Below are positions 1 to 13,100 of a DNA stretch of 64,000 nt, in pieces (within the stretch, counting starts at the first letter, position 1; each line of letters begins with the position of its first letter). The notes beneath the pieces are model-generated. The model was not told where the DNA came from. It worked only from the letters and a program-made list of their open reading frames with translations, and ran no database searches. The position numbers and the translations under genes are program-made. The stretch covers positions 1-64,000 of the forward strand of contig JAVXUO010002429.1 in assembly GCA_033065855.1 (NCBI GenBank), in the 5' to 3' direction. The stretch comes from Escallonia rubra. Its lineage: Eukaryota > Streptophyta > Magnoliopsida > Escalloniales > Escalloniaceae.

Positions 1-1084
1 AAAAGTGAATTTATTATGTTCTTTTCGTAATTCGAATTGGTGGATCAGTTTGATATATAATCTCTTAACTTTTATAGAAATCTTAGATTCACTGAAGCTT
101 TGCTCTTAAAGTACTGGATTCAGAAAGAGAATGTGATGGAGAGCAGGGGAAGAGAGAAGAGGGGAGGGGCTATGTTAGGCGCGTGCTGAATTAGAGGCTT
201 TAAGGAGGTAAATAAGTTGGATATTTGGGGAACCTACATCTATGTACTTTTGGAAGGCTTCTTTACGAAATTGTATAAAGAAGTTTCTCATATTCACTTC
301 TCCCTAAATCTGAAGCAAAAAGTTGTGGAATATATGTGCTGATTAACTCTAAAATTTTTGGGACTTGTCAAATAAGAAATCATAAAGTTGTTAGGAGAAC
401 AAATACACAAGGTACACAAAGGGAAAATGGCTGTGCTCTTTCAGAAGAAGTCATATTTAACGTGGTTATGTTCACCATCTCTCCTCAAGTTTTTGAAAAA
501 TGAATGCAACACTTTCATGCATTAATTTGCATCGATCCGAGAAAATCTTCATTATATGCAGCAGGTATACTGTTGTGTGATGATGCAACATTGAAATAGG
601 TCATTTATAAAAATGTGACTTCGATTAAACCAGATCGCGAATTTGACCTATCTAATTCATGGGTTGACAGTAATCTTGCATCCAAAATATCAGTGCGCAT
701 CACTACCTTGTGGGTGGCAAGTTAAGGCTTATAGCAGGCATGAGGCACCACAACCTCAATAAGCCGTCAACATAAAACCATGGGTGGTTGAAATGCAACT
801 ATTATCTAAATAGCATCTCAAATCCCTTTTGTGGCCCTTTCTGTAACGAGAACTACTTTAATCTGAATGTTTGATGTCCTTGTGAAAGGGGATGTTTATA
901 GGATTTCATGACCCCTGAAAGAACTTGTCATGGCATGAGAACTTTGAACTGTGTAATTTCTTGTTCTGAAGGGAAGAGGTGGATGCATGTGCAGCTGATA
1001 CTTTTCTTTTTCAACCTTATTCTTTTTCAGACTAGAATATAATTCTGCAGTCCCATTCGTTCTTTTTCTTTGTGAACTTTACAG
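1..1084 (+). other. Upstream intron of the kinase gene (no exon seen)
   Basis: I read this stretch on the plus strand for the missing first kinase exon, which should carry the glycine-rich loop and the VAIK lysine. I found nothing resembling it. The stretch ends in a pyrimidine-rich tract and an AG acceptor at 1083-1084. It is best read as the 3' part of a long intron whose 5' exon lies outside the window. Confidence 0.6.
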
Positions 1085-4000
1085 GATGGAATTCGTCGAG
1101 AGGTACAGACGATGACCTTGATTGATCACCCAAATTTGCTGCGGGCACATTGCTCTTTTACTACAGGTCACAGCCTTTGGGTTGTAATGCCGTACATGTC
1201 TGGGGGATCATGCCTTCATATAATGAAGTCCTCTTATCCAGAAGGTTTTGAAGAGCCTGTCATTGCCACGTTATTGCGCGAGGTCCTGAAAGCTCTTGTT
1301 TATCTTCATGCCCATGGCCACATTCATAGAGATGTGAAGGTATTAGTAATAGCATTGCACCTGGTTCTCTTGCAGGAATCATTGGCTTTGTTGTGTTCTC
1401 ACTAGTCTGATGTTTCAAATTCTCAACGATCTTCATGAATAATACGGCCCTTGTTGATAATTTATCTCGTGGAATGTGGTTTGACTGTCTTATGAGCAGT
1501 ACCTTTTAAGTACTTGTATCATTGTATGCGCTGAAAATCGGTCGGTTATGCCTGTTGGGCTTGTCCTTATTCTTTTTTTCACCTCTTTATTTTCTTGTTA
1601 GTCGACATGTTGCATGGTGACTTGATCACCCGGGATAAGTCCCCAAGTTCGTTGTATAAAACAAAAGGTTTCTGTCCGACTTGCTATTGGTCTTACTCCC
1701 TCTTGTTTCCTACTCTTTCCAGGCCGGGAACATATTAATTGATTCTAATGGTTCAGTCAAGTTAGCAGATTTTGGAGTGTCCGCATGCATGTTTGATACT
1801 GGGGATAGGCAACGTTCAAGAAATACTTTCGTTGGAACTCCTTGCTGGTACGTTATCTCCTTCAGATATCTGCCTTTTTGTTTCTTGAGATCCTAAATAT
1901 TCATTCTGAAATGATACCATTCAAACAAAATCGTGTTACCAATTTGTAAATAATGTTTGCTAGCTCTGAAATGTTTTCCCAGGATGGCTCCTGAGGTTAT
2001 GCAGCAACTGCATGGATACGACTTTAAGTGAGTGTTTGCTCAATTAATATGTGAATTTTTGTTACATTCCTCTCTATTTCTGGTAAAACATAAGAGCAAA
2101 GTAGGTGATTTAATATTTTTTTTCTGTAAACAGAGCAGACATCTGGTCATTTGGCATAACAGCACTAGAACTTGCTCATGGTCATGCACCATTCTCCAAG
2201 TATCCACCAATGAAGGTTAATCACATATTTCTTTTCCTCAAACTCTCGTATGCGTAGATGTACAAGCCTAATTCCTTATGTCAATGATTGATTCTTTTTT
2301 TCCATGTACCCCTTCTCTCTTTCTAATTGTAGGTTCTGCTAATGACCCTACAAAATGCTCCACCAGGTCTCGACTATGAAAGGGACAAGAGATTTTCAAA
2401 GGTCTGTCTCACTAATTAAAACTTTATGTTTCAGAATATTGTTTCTGAAGATGTGATTTTCTTTCAGTCTTTTAAGGAGATGGTAGCTGCTTGCTTAGTG
2501 AAGGATCCAAAGAAGCGTCCCTCTTCCGAGAAGCTTTTGAAGCATCATTTCTTCAAACATGCACGGGCAACTGATTATCTGGCACGTACTATTCTTGACG
2601 GCCTTTCCCCTCTAGGTGATCGCTTTAGATTGCTAAAGGTCTCGTGCTCATCTCAAGCAATTTCCTTGAAGTTTCTGAGAGTGTCAAAAAACAAGCATGA
2701 CGTCCCTTTCTCTAATTACTTTCACTGTTCTCTAAGTTCTTGCCACTGTTGCAGGCAAAAGAAGCGGATTTTCTTGTACAAAACAAAGCGTTGTATGGGG
2801 ACAAGGAGCATTTATCTCAGGTGAAAATTCCGCAATCCTTTAGCTCTCAGTATGAAACAGATGTGATGGGTACATCCTGTTATACAAGAGAGTATGCGCT
2901 TATTATTTTGAATGCCTGCACGATAGCTGGGAGCCATCTAGCATTACAACTTCATTAAAACAAAGTAGAAGTACAAGGGAAAGTAACCCTCACAGCCCTC
3001 CTGGCGACGACTCCTGGATAGAGTGCACAGCTTCACCTCAATTCACATATCCATAATAAAGGAAAGTCAAAGGATCTGCAAAGGAAAATACAAGAGGGAA
3101 AGAGGCTTTATGCCCTAAAAACAACTTCTAACCAACCCAACAAGTCCAAAAATTCTGCGCAACCTGAAAACAATACAAAAAGCAGCACATTAATCAACTT
3201 AAACCTACAAACAAGAAAGCCAAAAGAATAAACCTAAACATTCGTCGACACAACCAGCAGTTGGAGCTACGCACAGTAATCACCATGGAAACAGTTCCAG
3301 ATTACAAATTTGAATCTATAGAAAGATGATTAGACCCTATCTGTTGTCGTAATCCAGGTTTGTTATACCTTTTTTGATCCCTCCATATCCTATATCATCC
3401 ACTTATCCTGCCTGGCTAAACAAACAGATCCTTAGGTTGATTCTTTATGATATTATATGTGAATAAAATTATGCTCGGGGCAGACTGATCAGGCAAGTAT
3501 TGCTAGATATATTGCATCTATTTTGACACATGATGCTTAATGAGACACTAATAGGTTGTCAGGCGGGGTGATGCAAAAATGGAAAGCTTAATACAAGAAG
3601 CAAAAGTATCAAAAGTTCGTTTAGATCGGCTTGATGTAAGCTTAATTTAAGTAGGCTGTGGGAGGAGCCAATGCAATTATACATATTTGGGTAAGGAGAG
3701 CAGCTGAAAAGAAATTAATGAGACACAGAAAGTCAGCCAAAAACGGGGAGCTGCTTCTTGCTTTGAATCTTCGACAGAAACGCGTGTGCTTCTATATGTA
3801 TATTAAAAATCTTATGCGGTTGCAAAGTACAAGTTACCTTTCAGCGCATGCATAAAAGTGCAGATGCATTCTTTCCATTATACATCATTCGATATCATGG
3901 ATTCTTTCGACTTTAATTCTGAGTATGGTTATCATGCAGCAAGAATATATTCGAGGAATCAGTGCCTGGAATTTCAATCTGGAAGATTTGAAGAATCAGG

Positions 4001-7000
4001 CTGCTCTTGTATGTTTAAGTTAATGTGATTTGCCAAAAATGCCATATCTGATGGGACAATATGCATATTTGGTTTTGCATATTTTTACCTGCAATGCTCC
4101 TGGCAGATTCAGGATTATGATGACATATCAAACTCAGAAGATCCTAATGCAAGTGGGAAGAGAAGGGATGGGCACGATGATGTTGGTTTTCCAGCGGAGA
4201 GGCTGCCACCTGAGAGAGCTAATCATTCAGATGCTGCACCGCAACTTGAGGTGCCTTCACTACCTATGCTAAAGCGATGTCCCCCACCCTCTCGTCTCCT
4301 TGTTGATTGCATGCTGTATTAGTTTTTATGCTTCAATTTAGGTTGTCGTTTTTTTAGATGTTTAACATTCTACCTACGATCTCAGGACGCGCTCAACGAT
4401 ATTCCTAATTTGGAGAACTCGCTCGCTGCATTTCCTGTTAAACCGCTTCAAGCACTCAAGTATGACTATATTCCGCTTAGGTTTTTCTCTAATGGTTTGA
4501 AAGCCAGACCTCCTGAACTGTACATTCGAACAGAACAGGTCATGGATTTAACTGTGGAACTTTGATGTTATATTAACATCATAATTGAGTATATATAAAC
4601 ACGAAAGCATTAATATAAATGATGCATCAAAGAAAATTGGCATCTATAGTGATTTCATTACTGGTTCAATGCTTGCCTCGGTTCCACGGACTCACTGATT
4701 TGCCCAAGGACCCGTGTTGACCCAGCAGGACACCGAGAAGTATGGTATATGTGTCGGACTTGGCACTTTTACCGCCTCCATCAATGACAGCCCCAAAGGT
4801 GAAAAAGCTAGGGGGGAGAAGGTTGGTGACAGTCTTTGGTAGTCATTAGCGTCGAATGAGAAGAAGATCAGATCAGATAGAGCTTTCTCCCTTAGGCGTC
4901 AGCGTCAGATCTGGCGTTATCGAGCTTGGCGTATTCCTTGGCGCAGATCAGTCAGTAGTTATAGAGACAATTCAAACTTCTTGCTGCCAGCTGTTGATTT
5001 ATATTTGCTATATTTTGGTTTTTTGCGCTCAACTTGATTTCTTCTGATTGTGGTTACGTTGTCTTACAAATGAGCCTAATGAACTTTTGGATACATTTAC
5101 GGTTCATCTTATTTACTTAACCACATATTGCTCTGCAGAGGCTGTTTTGATGTTTTTGAGGACGATGCGAACAATGGTAGTCCAAGTTGGAAAGATTCCG
5201 TAAAATCAGATTCTGAACGGGAGAGTCAATTACAGTCATCTCCAAAAGCGGAACAAGAACCTGGAAGAGAAGATGGTGAGAATCTGAGACAAAGTAATCC
5301 GTTACCACGATCTGCTATTCCTGGGCATAAATATTATCTGAGTGGTTCACTGCTACAGGATAACATTCTTTCTCCTAAAAAGTTAGTTGGTGATGGGGAC
5401 AGGTAACTTTATGCTCCTTGGTGCTAGATTTGGAAATTTGTTGTCTTTTCATCTCTTAAATGGCATTTAGTGCATGGTTATCAAATATCTAGAATAATGG
5501 GACATTGCAAAAGTAAAGTAAATTTGAAGTTAATGGAGTGTTTCATTTACTGTGGGTTCACAAAATCAGCAGTTCTTTTACTATGTTATGGGTTGCCGAT
5601 TTTCTGAAGTTAAAGACTATGATAGGGACTATGGTTGGATGTAGCAACCTGACAGATTGTATAATGGGGTGGGGTGGGCCTTCAGCCGAACGTGTACTTT
5701 GTTCTTAAGTCTTCGCTGCGAGATGATTTTTCACTGGGAAGAGCGGCGTAGTCGGCTATCATTCTGTCCCTTTCCATGAGTTGGGGTCTTGTATTTTCGT
5801 TTAACTAACAGCAGTCACCTTCTTGGGCCTTATGCTCAATTTTTCTTTCCTCTTTGTCCGTCATGGGTTTTTAGAACTATTTAGTTTGTACTTTTTTGGT
5901 TGTAAAAATAAGAGAAATATCAGACTGGGCAATATCTGGGGCTGGCCAGGAGCACTTGTCCCACACCAGCCTGAAGATCCATGTGGTAAGGCATGCCGGC
6001 ATGGCATGTTCCAACATGTTCCATTGAACTTGCACCTAGGGGATTATAACAAAAGTCCAACTTCAACGTTAATGGTCCTCGAACATTCTAGTTTATAAAT
6101 TTTGTTTTTTGCTGCATGCTTGCTCTGAGGGGTTCAAAGGCTGATAACACCATTATACTACAGGAGATAAAGGATGAACTACTAAAACTATAAGAACTTG
6201 ACTGCTGCAGTGTCCTGGGCTTTTTGTTTACCTGAATCAGATGCCTAAACACATACATTTACTTGACATATATGCTCGACAGCTATAACATACACAAAGA
6301 TGTTAATGGAACTATATCAAGTTCCATGGACCAGTTTGTGTAGTTCCTGTTCTCCAGAACTACCTTGCTACCCTATGATTCTTTTCCACACTTCTTGGCT
6401 TTTGCTGGTCTTGGTTTGAATTTTGTTGCTGTACGCATATTACAACTGCAGAAACATGTGCATGGCTTTACCTGTTCCCCCGATTAGTGTGATGCTATTC
6501 CTAAATGGAGCTTCTGAATATCTGGTGGTTGTCTTTTACTGCTTTTGGAAATGCCATATATACTGAAGTCTGGTCATAAGCATAGTAACGTGGTTTTTAT
6601 AATTAATGTGAAGGGATCATCCGTTACCAAGGTATCAACCTGAGCGGAACTACAGTGGGCCATTACAGTATCGTCAAAAGAGAGAGATCAATAACCCTGC
6701 ATCTGGTAGTTGTGATATCGTTATGTGTTCACATGTTCTGCTTATCTGAATGGAGTCCCAGTTTTTATTATCGGTGCTCTTACAAGTTTGTTTTTGCATT
6801 TTATCGGCTAATGCAGTGGAGGATGCATCTGAAGGAGCTGTTGTCCAATGTAAGGGACGTTTTAAAGTCACTTCTGCAGAGGTGAGTTCCGAGATGTCAT
6901 TCTAATATTATCTCTAGTTCTTCATGACAGCAGCGTAGATTATACTACTGGCATGTGCCAAGGATCTGTGTGCATCACATTCCCCTTTGATTTTCTTCCT

Positions 7001-9028
7001 TCATTTGAAACTGCTTTGCGAAGAAAATGGGTATTCCTGTTTTTTGTTGCATTTATTTGGCAAGATTAGGCCTTCATTATCATGTTAGATTAAAATTCTC
7101 GCCTACCTGTATAAGGGTATAGAATATTTAACTAGACTGAGGTATCTTAATTGATATTGGTGTTTTCTTACACCATCTAAGATGAATTGCTTGCTTGCTA
7201 TTCTCGAAAAGGGTGAAAGAAAAGAACGAGGAAATTGTAGCATCTTTTGCATTTATTGTTGAAGGGTTATCCTATACTGTTTGAATGTTTTCCTACATAT
7301 AATTGCTTTGTGTGTGCCTGTGCACGTGTGGTTCATGCTTGACTGGGTGGAAATTAGCAACTTATTAAGTTTACGGGCTTTCTTTTCTTGCATTCAGGCT
7401 CCTACAAACAGCTTCTTTAACCCAGTGTCTGGGGGATTGATGAGTCCCACAACCCCAAGCCTTGCAGCTGCTTTGATTCTTCCTTCATTGCAATGCATTT
7501 TGCAGCATAACACTATCCAAAGAGTACGAATCTTATCATCTTAAAGTTTTTTCCTCGATATTGGGCTCTCCTAAGTTACTCCTTTCTGAATTCTTCAGGA
7601 AGAAATAGTTAGATTGATCAAGTATGTGGATCAAAGCTCTGGTAATCTCTTCAATCTAAAATATGTCACACATAGCTATGCATGTTAACTGAAAACTTTG
7701 GTCTGATAGGACGTATGCTTCTCGCTACAGGCAATTTCATGGAGTTTGCTGAGGCAGGAAGTACTGAACTTTCACAAGTAATGCAGCATTTATTTGTTAA
7801 ATTTCCTTGAGTTGTGATAGCTATAGATACATGCATAGTTGCTCAATGAACCAACTTTTCAACTACATATTTACTCGAAAGAGTTACTAACAGTATCGTC
7901 AATTTTTGAACATGTTCACTAGGTTTTTTTTTTTTTTTTTTGGTCAGAGTATTTTGAGAAAGGACTTCATGGGAGTTTACTAGTAGAAATGGGATCTCTA
8001 AAACCTATCCTAAATCATTCAAAAAGTTTAACTAACAAGTAAAACATTCCCAGAGAAAGGCATCCAAGAACAAAGATCTCACAAGGGCTTGCTTCACATC
8101 TAAGCTTGAACATTAGTATCAACTGCTGGCATTGTTGGCCTGGCCAGTTGTTTACAATGCATATGATGGCTTACAAAATAATTTTCAAGCATAGGAGCCA
8201 GCTGTGCTTCTATGCTGATTTTGAATAAATAAATGCACGATGTAAACAGTTGCCTGATGTTTTAATTTGTGACGACATGCAGATACCTCCTGCTTCTGCT
8301 AGGGAGAAAGAGCTGCACTCTCAGGTGATTCAATTGCAACAGAGGTACGGAATGTGACTCTGTTTTCTTTTTTTGTGGACTTATCCCAACATATTCTTAT
8401 TTTCATACTTAACTAGCTTGGTTTGAAATTTCAGCATTGGTAGTCTCGTTGAAGAACTGCAGAGACAGAAAGTGAAAAATACTCAGGTGCGTATCTATAT
8501 ATTTCTTGTTCAAAGAAAATTGTTGTCTTATTGGCACCATCTAGTCAGGCCGTACACATTTGTTTAAAATGCTCAAGAGATTACAAATTTAAACAACTTG
8601 TGCTAGATAATCGACTGGCTGATAGAGTCGCATCCTTGAAGAGTGCGTTAAATACAGCCATAAACAGCATTATTGCCAATAAAAGATCTCATCTTGAGTT
8701 GTTTTAAGCATGGCCACATTGCTTACTCGTAGGTTAGGACTCGTCTGATTAGGTCCTGAAAACCTAGATCGATCTTCTCTAGGCATCAATTTGACAAAGT
8801 ACACCTCGGTCCCTTAACTTCATGTCATTTGTTCCTCTATAGTGGTACAGGTCATTAGGGCGTTGAAGCCTGGTTTCTGTGCGTTCTGCTTTACACTGGT
8901 TTGAGTCTCTTTGTAATTCTATTTGCGAGTCCGATTGATTCGTCCTTTATGATTTTCAGTTGGAGAAGAAATTACATACTTTGGTCAAGATTAAAGAAGA
9001 AAGGTTCGACAATGATGTAAGGCGATGA
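1085..9028 (+). CDS. STE20/GCK-type serine/threonine protein kinase, 5'-partial
   Basis: Nineteen exons keep one frame and give 639 residues: 1085-1339, 1723-1847, 1983-2027, 2134-2215, 2333-2401, 2468-2638, 2755-2820, 3940-4008, 4107-4250, 4386-4459, 5139-5402, 6614-6705, 6817-6881, 7398-7523, 7599-7641, 7731-7777, 8283-8344, 8435-8486, 8960-9028. The catalytic loop HRDVK, the DFG motif, the GCK-type activation segment VGTPCWMAPE and the ADIWSFGIT helix are intact. A long Ser/acid-rich tail follows, with a short Glu/Lys/Gln-rich, probably coiled-coil end. The family is the plant STE20/SPS1 group that includes the stomatal blue-light kinase BLUS1; the closest member cannot be settled here. 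The Gly-loop and VAIK exon(s) are upstream of the window. The acceptor at 6613 is the weakest junction. Introns over 1 kb (2821-3939, 5403-6613) hold no gene I recognise. Confidence 0.93.
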
Positions 9029-9145
9029 TGGCGACACTTTCTCTGCCTGCCCCTGAAGAAACTAAAAACCTTGGTGAAGGAAAGAAGAAGGGTTAGACAA
9101 TGATGTACGGCGAGGATGGTGATATTTTCTCTGCCTGCCTGCCCC
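8978..9145 (+). repeat. Local tandem duplication over the kinase stop codon
   Basis: The last coding bases, the stop and the start of the 3' UTR (about 8978-9053) are repeated at about 9066-9145 with substitutions. Shared blocks include GACAATGATGTA and TTTCTCTGCCTGCC. The second copy lies downstream of the TGA at 9026-9028 and is untranslated in the current model. Confidence 0.8.
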
Positions 9146-10180
9146 TTAAACTAGTGGTTTTTCAACACCTTTGGGAGGTATTTCTCCCGACACAGGTGCA
9201 TTGTATTTTAGTGTACAGTATGTGGGAACGCAAGGCAGGCACCCCATTTTGAGATGATATTGAATCTCAAAAGTATATATGGTGTTGTAATTTAATGGCT
9301 GGCAATAATAATTATAGTGTTGTCTCTATCTCTTTCTGCGCACCCACACACACACACACACCCTAGCACGTGATGAACTCATTCAATCTGTAGTGCTGGG
9401 TTTTTCGTAAATATAATATGGTGTTTCGCAAAGGAAAAATAGAAATAAACTATCTTGGCATTCCAATCAAGAGACCTTCTTATCATTAGAAGCTTGGCTA
9501 CTTGTACGATTCCTCTGAATATGAGATTTGCGATACGATTGAGAGTAATATAGACGAGACTGTATAGATGCATGTAGTTCATACCAGGTATCCTCCTCCT
9601 GTTCTATCTTCCCCTTTCTGAGAAACCCCAGCGTCGTACTTTCTCCCTGGCTTGCCCTCGTAGTAATAGCGTTTATAATGTTTTTCTTGCAGTTCGTTGC
9701 GTCAAATTTCACTTCCGTAGTAAATGATGTTCTTATCGGTGTGTTTCTCGCATTTATTTGTTTCGCCGCTATTAGACAACCCAGGAATTCTCGTTGGTTT
9801 TTACGTGTTAAACTCCTGTCAAGGGAGTAGTAGTTTTGTTACTTGTCTCCCTTCGGCAGCCAACAGGACTGGTTGTTTATGGAAGTTTGTACAAATAATC
9901 GATCTCTCTTTTCTTTCCGTAGCCTGCAAAGACGATATATGTTGCAATTCTATGTTAATGTATTGTCATTCAGTTATCGGCTTATGGATATGTAATGACC
10001 GAGCATATCAAAATCCATTCTGTTGACATGAACCAAACAAGAGTAATATCAATTCAGAACGAACGAGTCCCTGGCAGTCAACTCCAGGGGCAACTAGAAC
10101 CAAAAAGGCATGTAACTGTCTGTGTCTTTGCTTTCTATCTATCAGTTATCGGCCTCCACTTGAAATCTTGTAGCATGAGG
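9029..10180. other. Convergent 3' region between the kinase and PAC3 genes
   Basis: This gap holds the kinase 3' UTR, a short (CA)n run at about 9347-9361 and, on the other strand, the presumed PAC3 3' UTR. Open frames of 67-100 codons occur on both strands, but they overlap one another and resemble no family I know. Confidence 0.5.
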
Positions 10181-13100
10181 TTACCACAGGCGATTTGCAA
10201 TTACTGCAGTTACGACACCTTTCAGCGTCCCCTGCATTAAGCAGAAGAGATTTTCATGATGCCGCAATGATGTTATTAAGGAAACCAAAGACACGTCTAG
10301 CATGGATGAGAGAGGGTCAGTAATAGTGATATGGATCCTCTACAGTTGCAAAGGGAGCAGCTACTGTAAGTTTAAGGTGGTACCACAGAGTGGTCCTTTA
10401 GACCAAGGGAGAGCACCAACGGCCGGGAAGAGCCACAGTTACTACACACATCAGAAAACAGATAGCGATGGATAAGAATTGAATCGATGTCAAAAGCAAA
10501 ATTGTTTAATCCAATCTATCGTGACTGGTCACTTAATCCTCTCAAAAAAGGGGTTATTTCTAGTGTAGATTTACACGTGATTTTTCTCACGGACTTTTAC
10601 AAAAAAAATAGTTGTCCCGGAGATATACCTTATATGCTCAATCAGCTGGCGGGCACATGCCACGAGTACCGGCTGCAAGTAGTGGAACTAGTTGATTAAC
10701 CCAATATGATCTAAAAATGTCAAAGCAACAGAACACCCATACACTAGCTTACCTCATCCCGCTTACCAAATATTACAGACACACTAAAGGTCGGATGAAT
10801 TGACACCCCTTCCTCCTTCCTGTCATAAAACAGATATATGTTAGGAATATAAGGTATACCTATTACCACCAATGCGAAACTGCCTACGATCTCACGGCAA
10901 TCATATAGAAGATCATTTCAATCAAGAAAAGGTCTAACAAAACACAAACTCAGCGAAACCCTCAAACTTTTATAAGACAACTTACAACTGCCAAAGGACA
11001 TTCAGGAATGATCACCTACAACCCATTACAAGAACAAAGTGGAAAAGGATAACTAAACCCCATTAAAAAAGTGCTCTCTCTAAAGAGCCCCAAGTTACTC
11101 TCGTCGGCATCAGGCCGGGGGGGGGGGGGGTTCCTCACGACTACCTCTCTCTCCCTTTCATCTCCGTTTTATCTTTCAAGCTTCCTGCTCTTGCTGTGTT
11201 GTGCGTGTGTATTGTGAGAAGTGCTATGACGGTGACCGGAGGCAGATTGAAGGTGACAGCGGTGCAGTAGCCAGAGGCGATGCATAGATCCCGCCGGATC
11301 TAGTCAGATCTATGTAGATCTTGGTATCGATCTACTAGATCTGGCAGATCTACTCTCGTTATAGACGGTCGAAGGTCGATTTGTACCAACACTTGAATGG
11401 AGGGGCTTCAGAAGGCTAGAGATATCAACATCGCGGCGACCGGAATTTAACCGGCGTTGACCGGAAATTCACCTCCGTCGGCCGAAATCAGTGCGGGGCT
11501 GTCTGTAATGGGTTTTTTTTCTCCTTTCTTTTTTGATGACTCAGGTTTGGTTTTACTGGGAATGGGTGAACCTTGTTGTCCTTGGAAAGAGGGGGTGGGG
11601 TTTTTTTCTGTGTGTGTGTTGGTGGGGGGGGGGGGGAATGGGGGGCGGGGACTTGGGGAAAAGGGGTGGAGTACAGGTTTGCGAGGTTTTAGCTTTTCGT
11701 TTGTATTGGAGTTTTGGGGGTTGTATTTTAGATTAGCCTGTAGTGTGTGGTCGTTCGTGTGGTTGATGCTCCGTTGCCGGTCTAGATGGCAACGTTCCGT
11801 TTGGGATTGGAAATGCTGGTGAAAAAGAGTGGACCATGCGGTGTTGATGGCCCCTTCGTCTCTCGTGTTGTGTTGTGGTTTCGTAGATGATCGAGTACAC
11901 ATTTGTTTGGCGCGGTTTCGGTTGTCCTCCTCATTGTAATATTGTGTTGTATTTTTATGTGTTTGTTGTACTTGGTATTAAATCGTAACCTGTAGGCCTC
12001 GGCAAGTTACGAAAAGTTAGGCAGAAGTGTAGGATATGCTCTGTTTCAGTCTAATTGTAATTTGTATCGGGTATATAGGTTAGTTGTCAATCTGTAGTGT
12101 TAATGGTAGCAATTGATGTTACCATTTATGTCTATAAAATAGATGATCTAGCCGGAACGACTTGTAAAACTCTTTTATATATGAAATATTTCTCCTCTTA
12201 ACCAAAAAAAAAAAAAGGGGACAAATGATTTCATTCCTTCCTCAGGAATGATCTCCTACAACCCATTACAAGAACAAAGTGAGAAGTTCATTCCTCACAC
12301 TACAGGCACAACCTGGTGTAAACCACAGAGACCAAAGATTGAAATGCTAACACTTCCTTTCCACCTTAAAATGAAGGAGAAGACGGTTCACGATCCCCCA
12401 GCTCTTTAACACATGAAGCACCGAATTTCTCCCTTAATAATCGAGCAGACTTGAAACCTCCCTTGCAAATTACCAAACCCACACCACAAATCCATCCAAA
12501 ACCAGACCTTGGGCTTAAGCCCCATCTCCAACACCAAACTAACACACTTTGTGCAGGAATGGAGCCGTACGATAGTCCCACATCCTGTGTGCTCCCTCAC
12601 TCTTCAACTCCCCAGCCACCAGTTGTCTCTAGAAGACATACACAGCTATTTATCAAGTAAAGCCCAGTTAAACTTCCCAGGCGCTTGATTGGGAGCCCCC
12701 AACTTTTGACTAAAAAAAACCAGATTCAAATCACAAGAAAACTTTTTCTCCTAGCTAGCACCAGACCAAGGAAAGTCCCACTACGCCCTTTCTAGTCCCC
12801 CTGTGCTGACACAGAAATGGGCAACCATAGGACTTGAAGTAGGCCGAATGTCTAAAATAAAGAGCACTCCTTCTCAACGTAAGCCTCCCAACCTTTGACA
12901 AGTGATACCAAATCCAATTATATAGGACTGAGAGAAATGTGAGCCAAAACCAATTAAGCAGTATGTGAAGCATGGATGTCCTTGTAAGACAAAAGATTTG
13001 AAATAGAGTGGAATCAGCCAGGAAGTGTAAAGTTTATGCAAAAGTTATGAACTAAATTGCTTAATTGGGTTGAGCATTTATGTTAGATGTAGAATTCTTC

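Noticed and set aside
11447..11902. Long overlapping frames on both strands (121 and 151 codons)
   Set aside because: They are low-complexity, G- and P-rich frames inside the A-tailed insertion, with no family resemblance.
11002..12281. 40-bp direct repeat taken as a simple target-site duplication
   Set aside because: It is longer than usual for non-LTR insertions and does not abut the A-tail, so I left the mechanism open.
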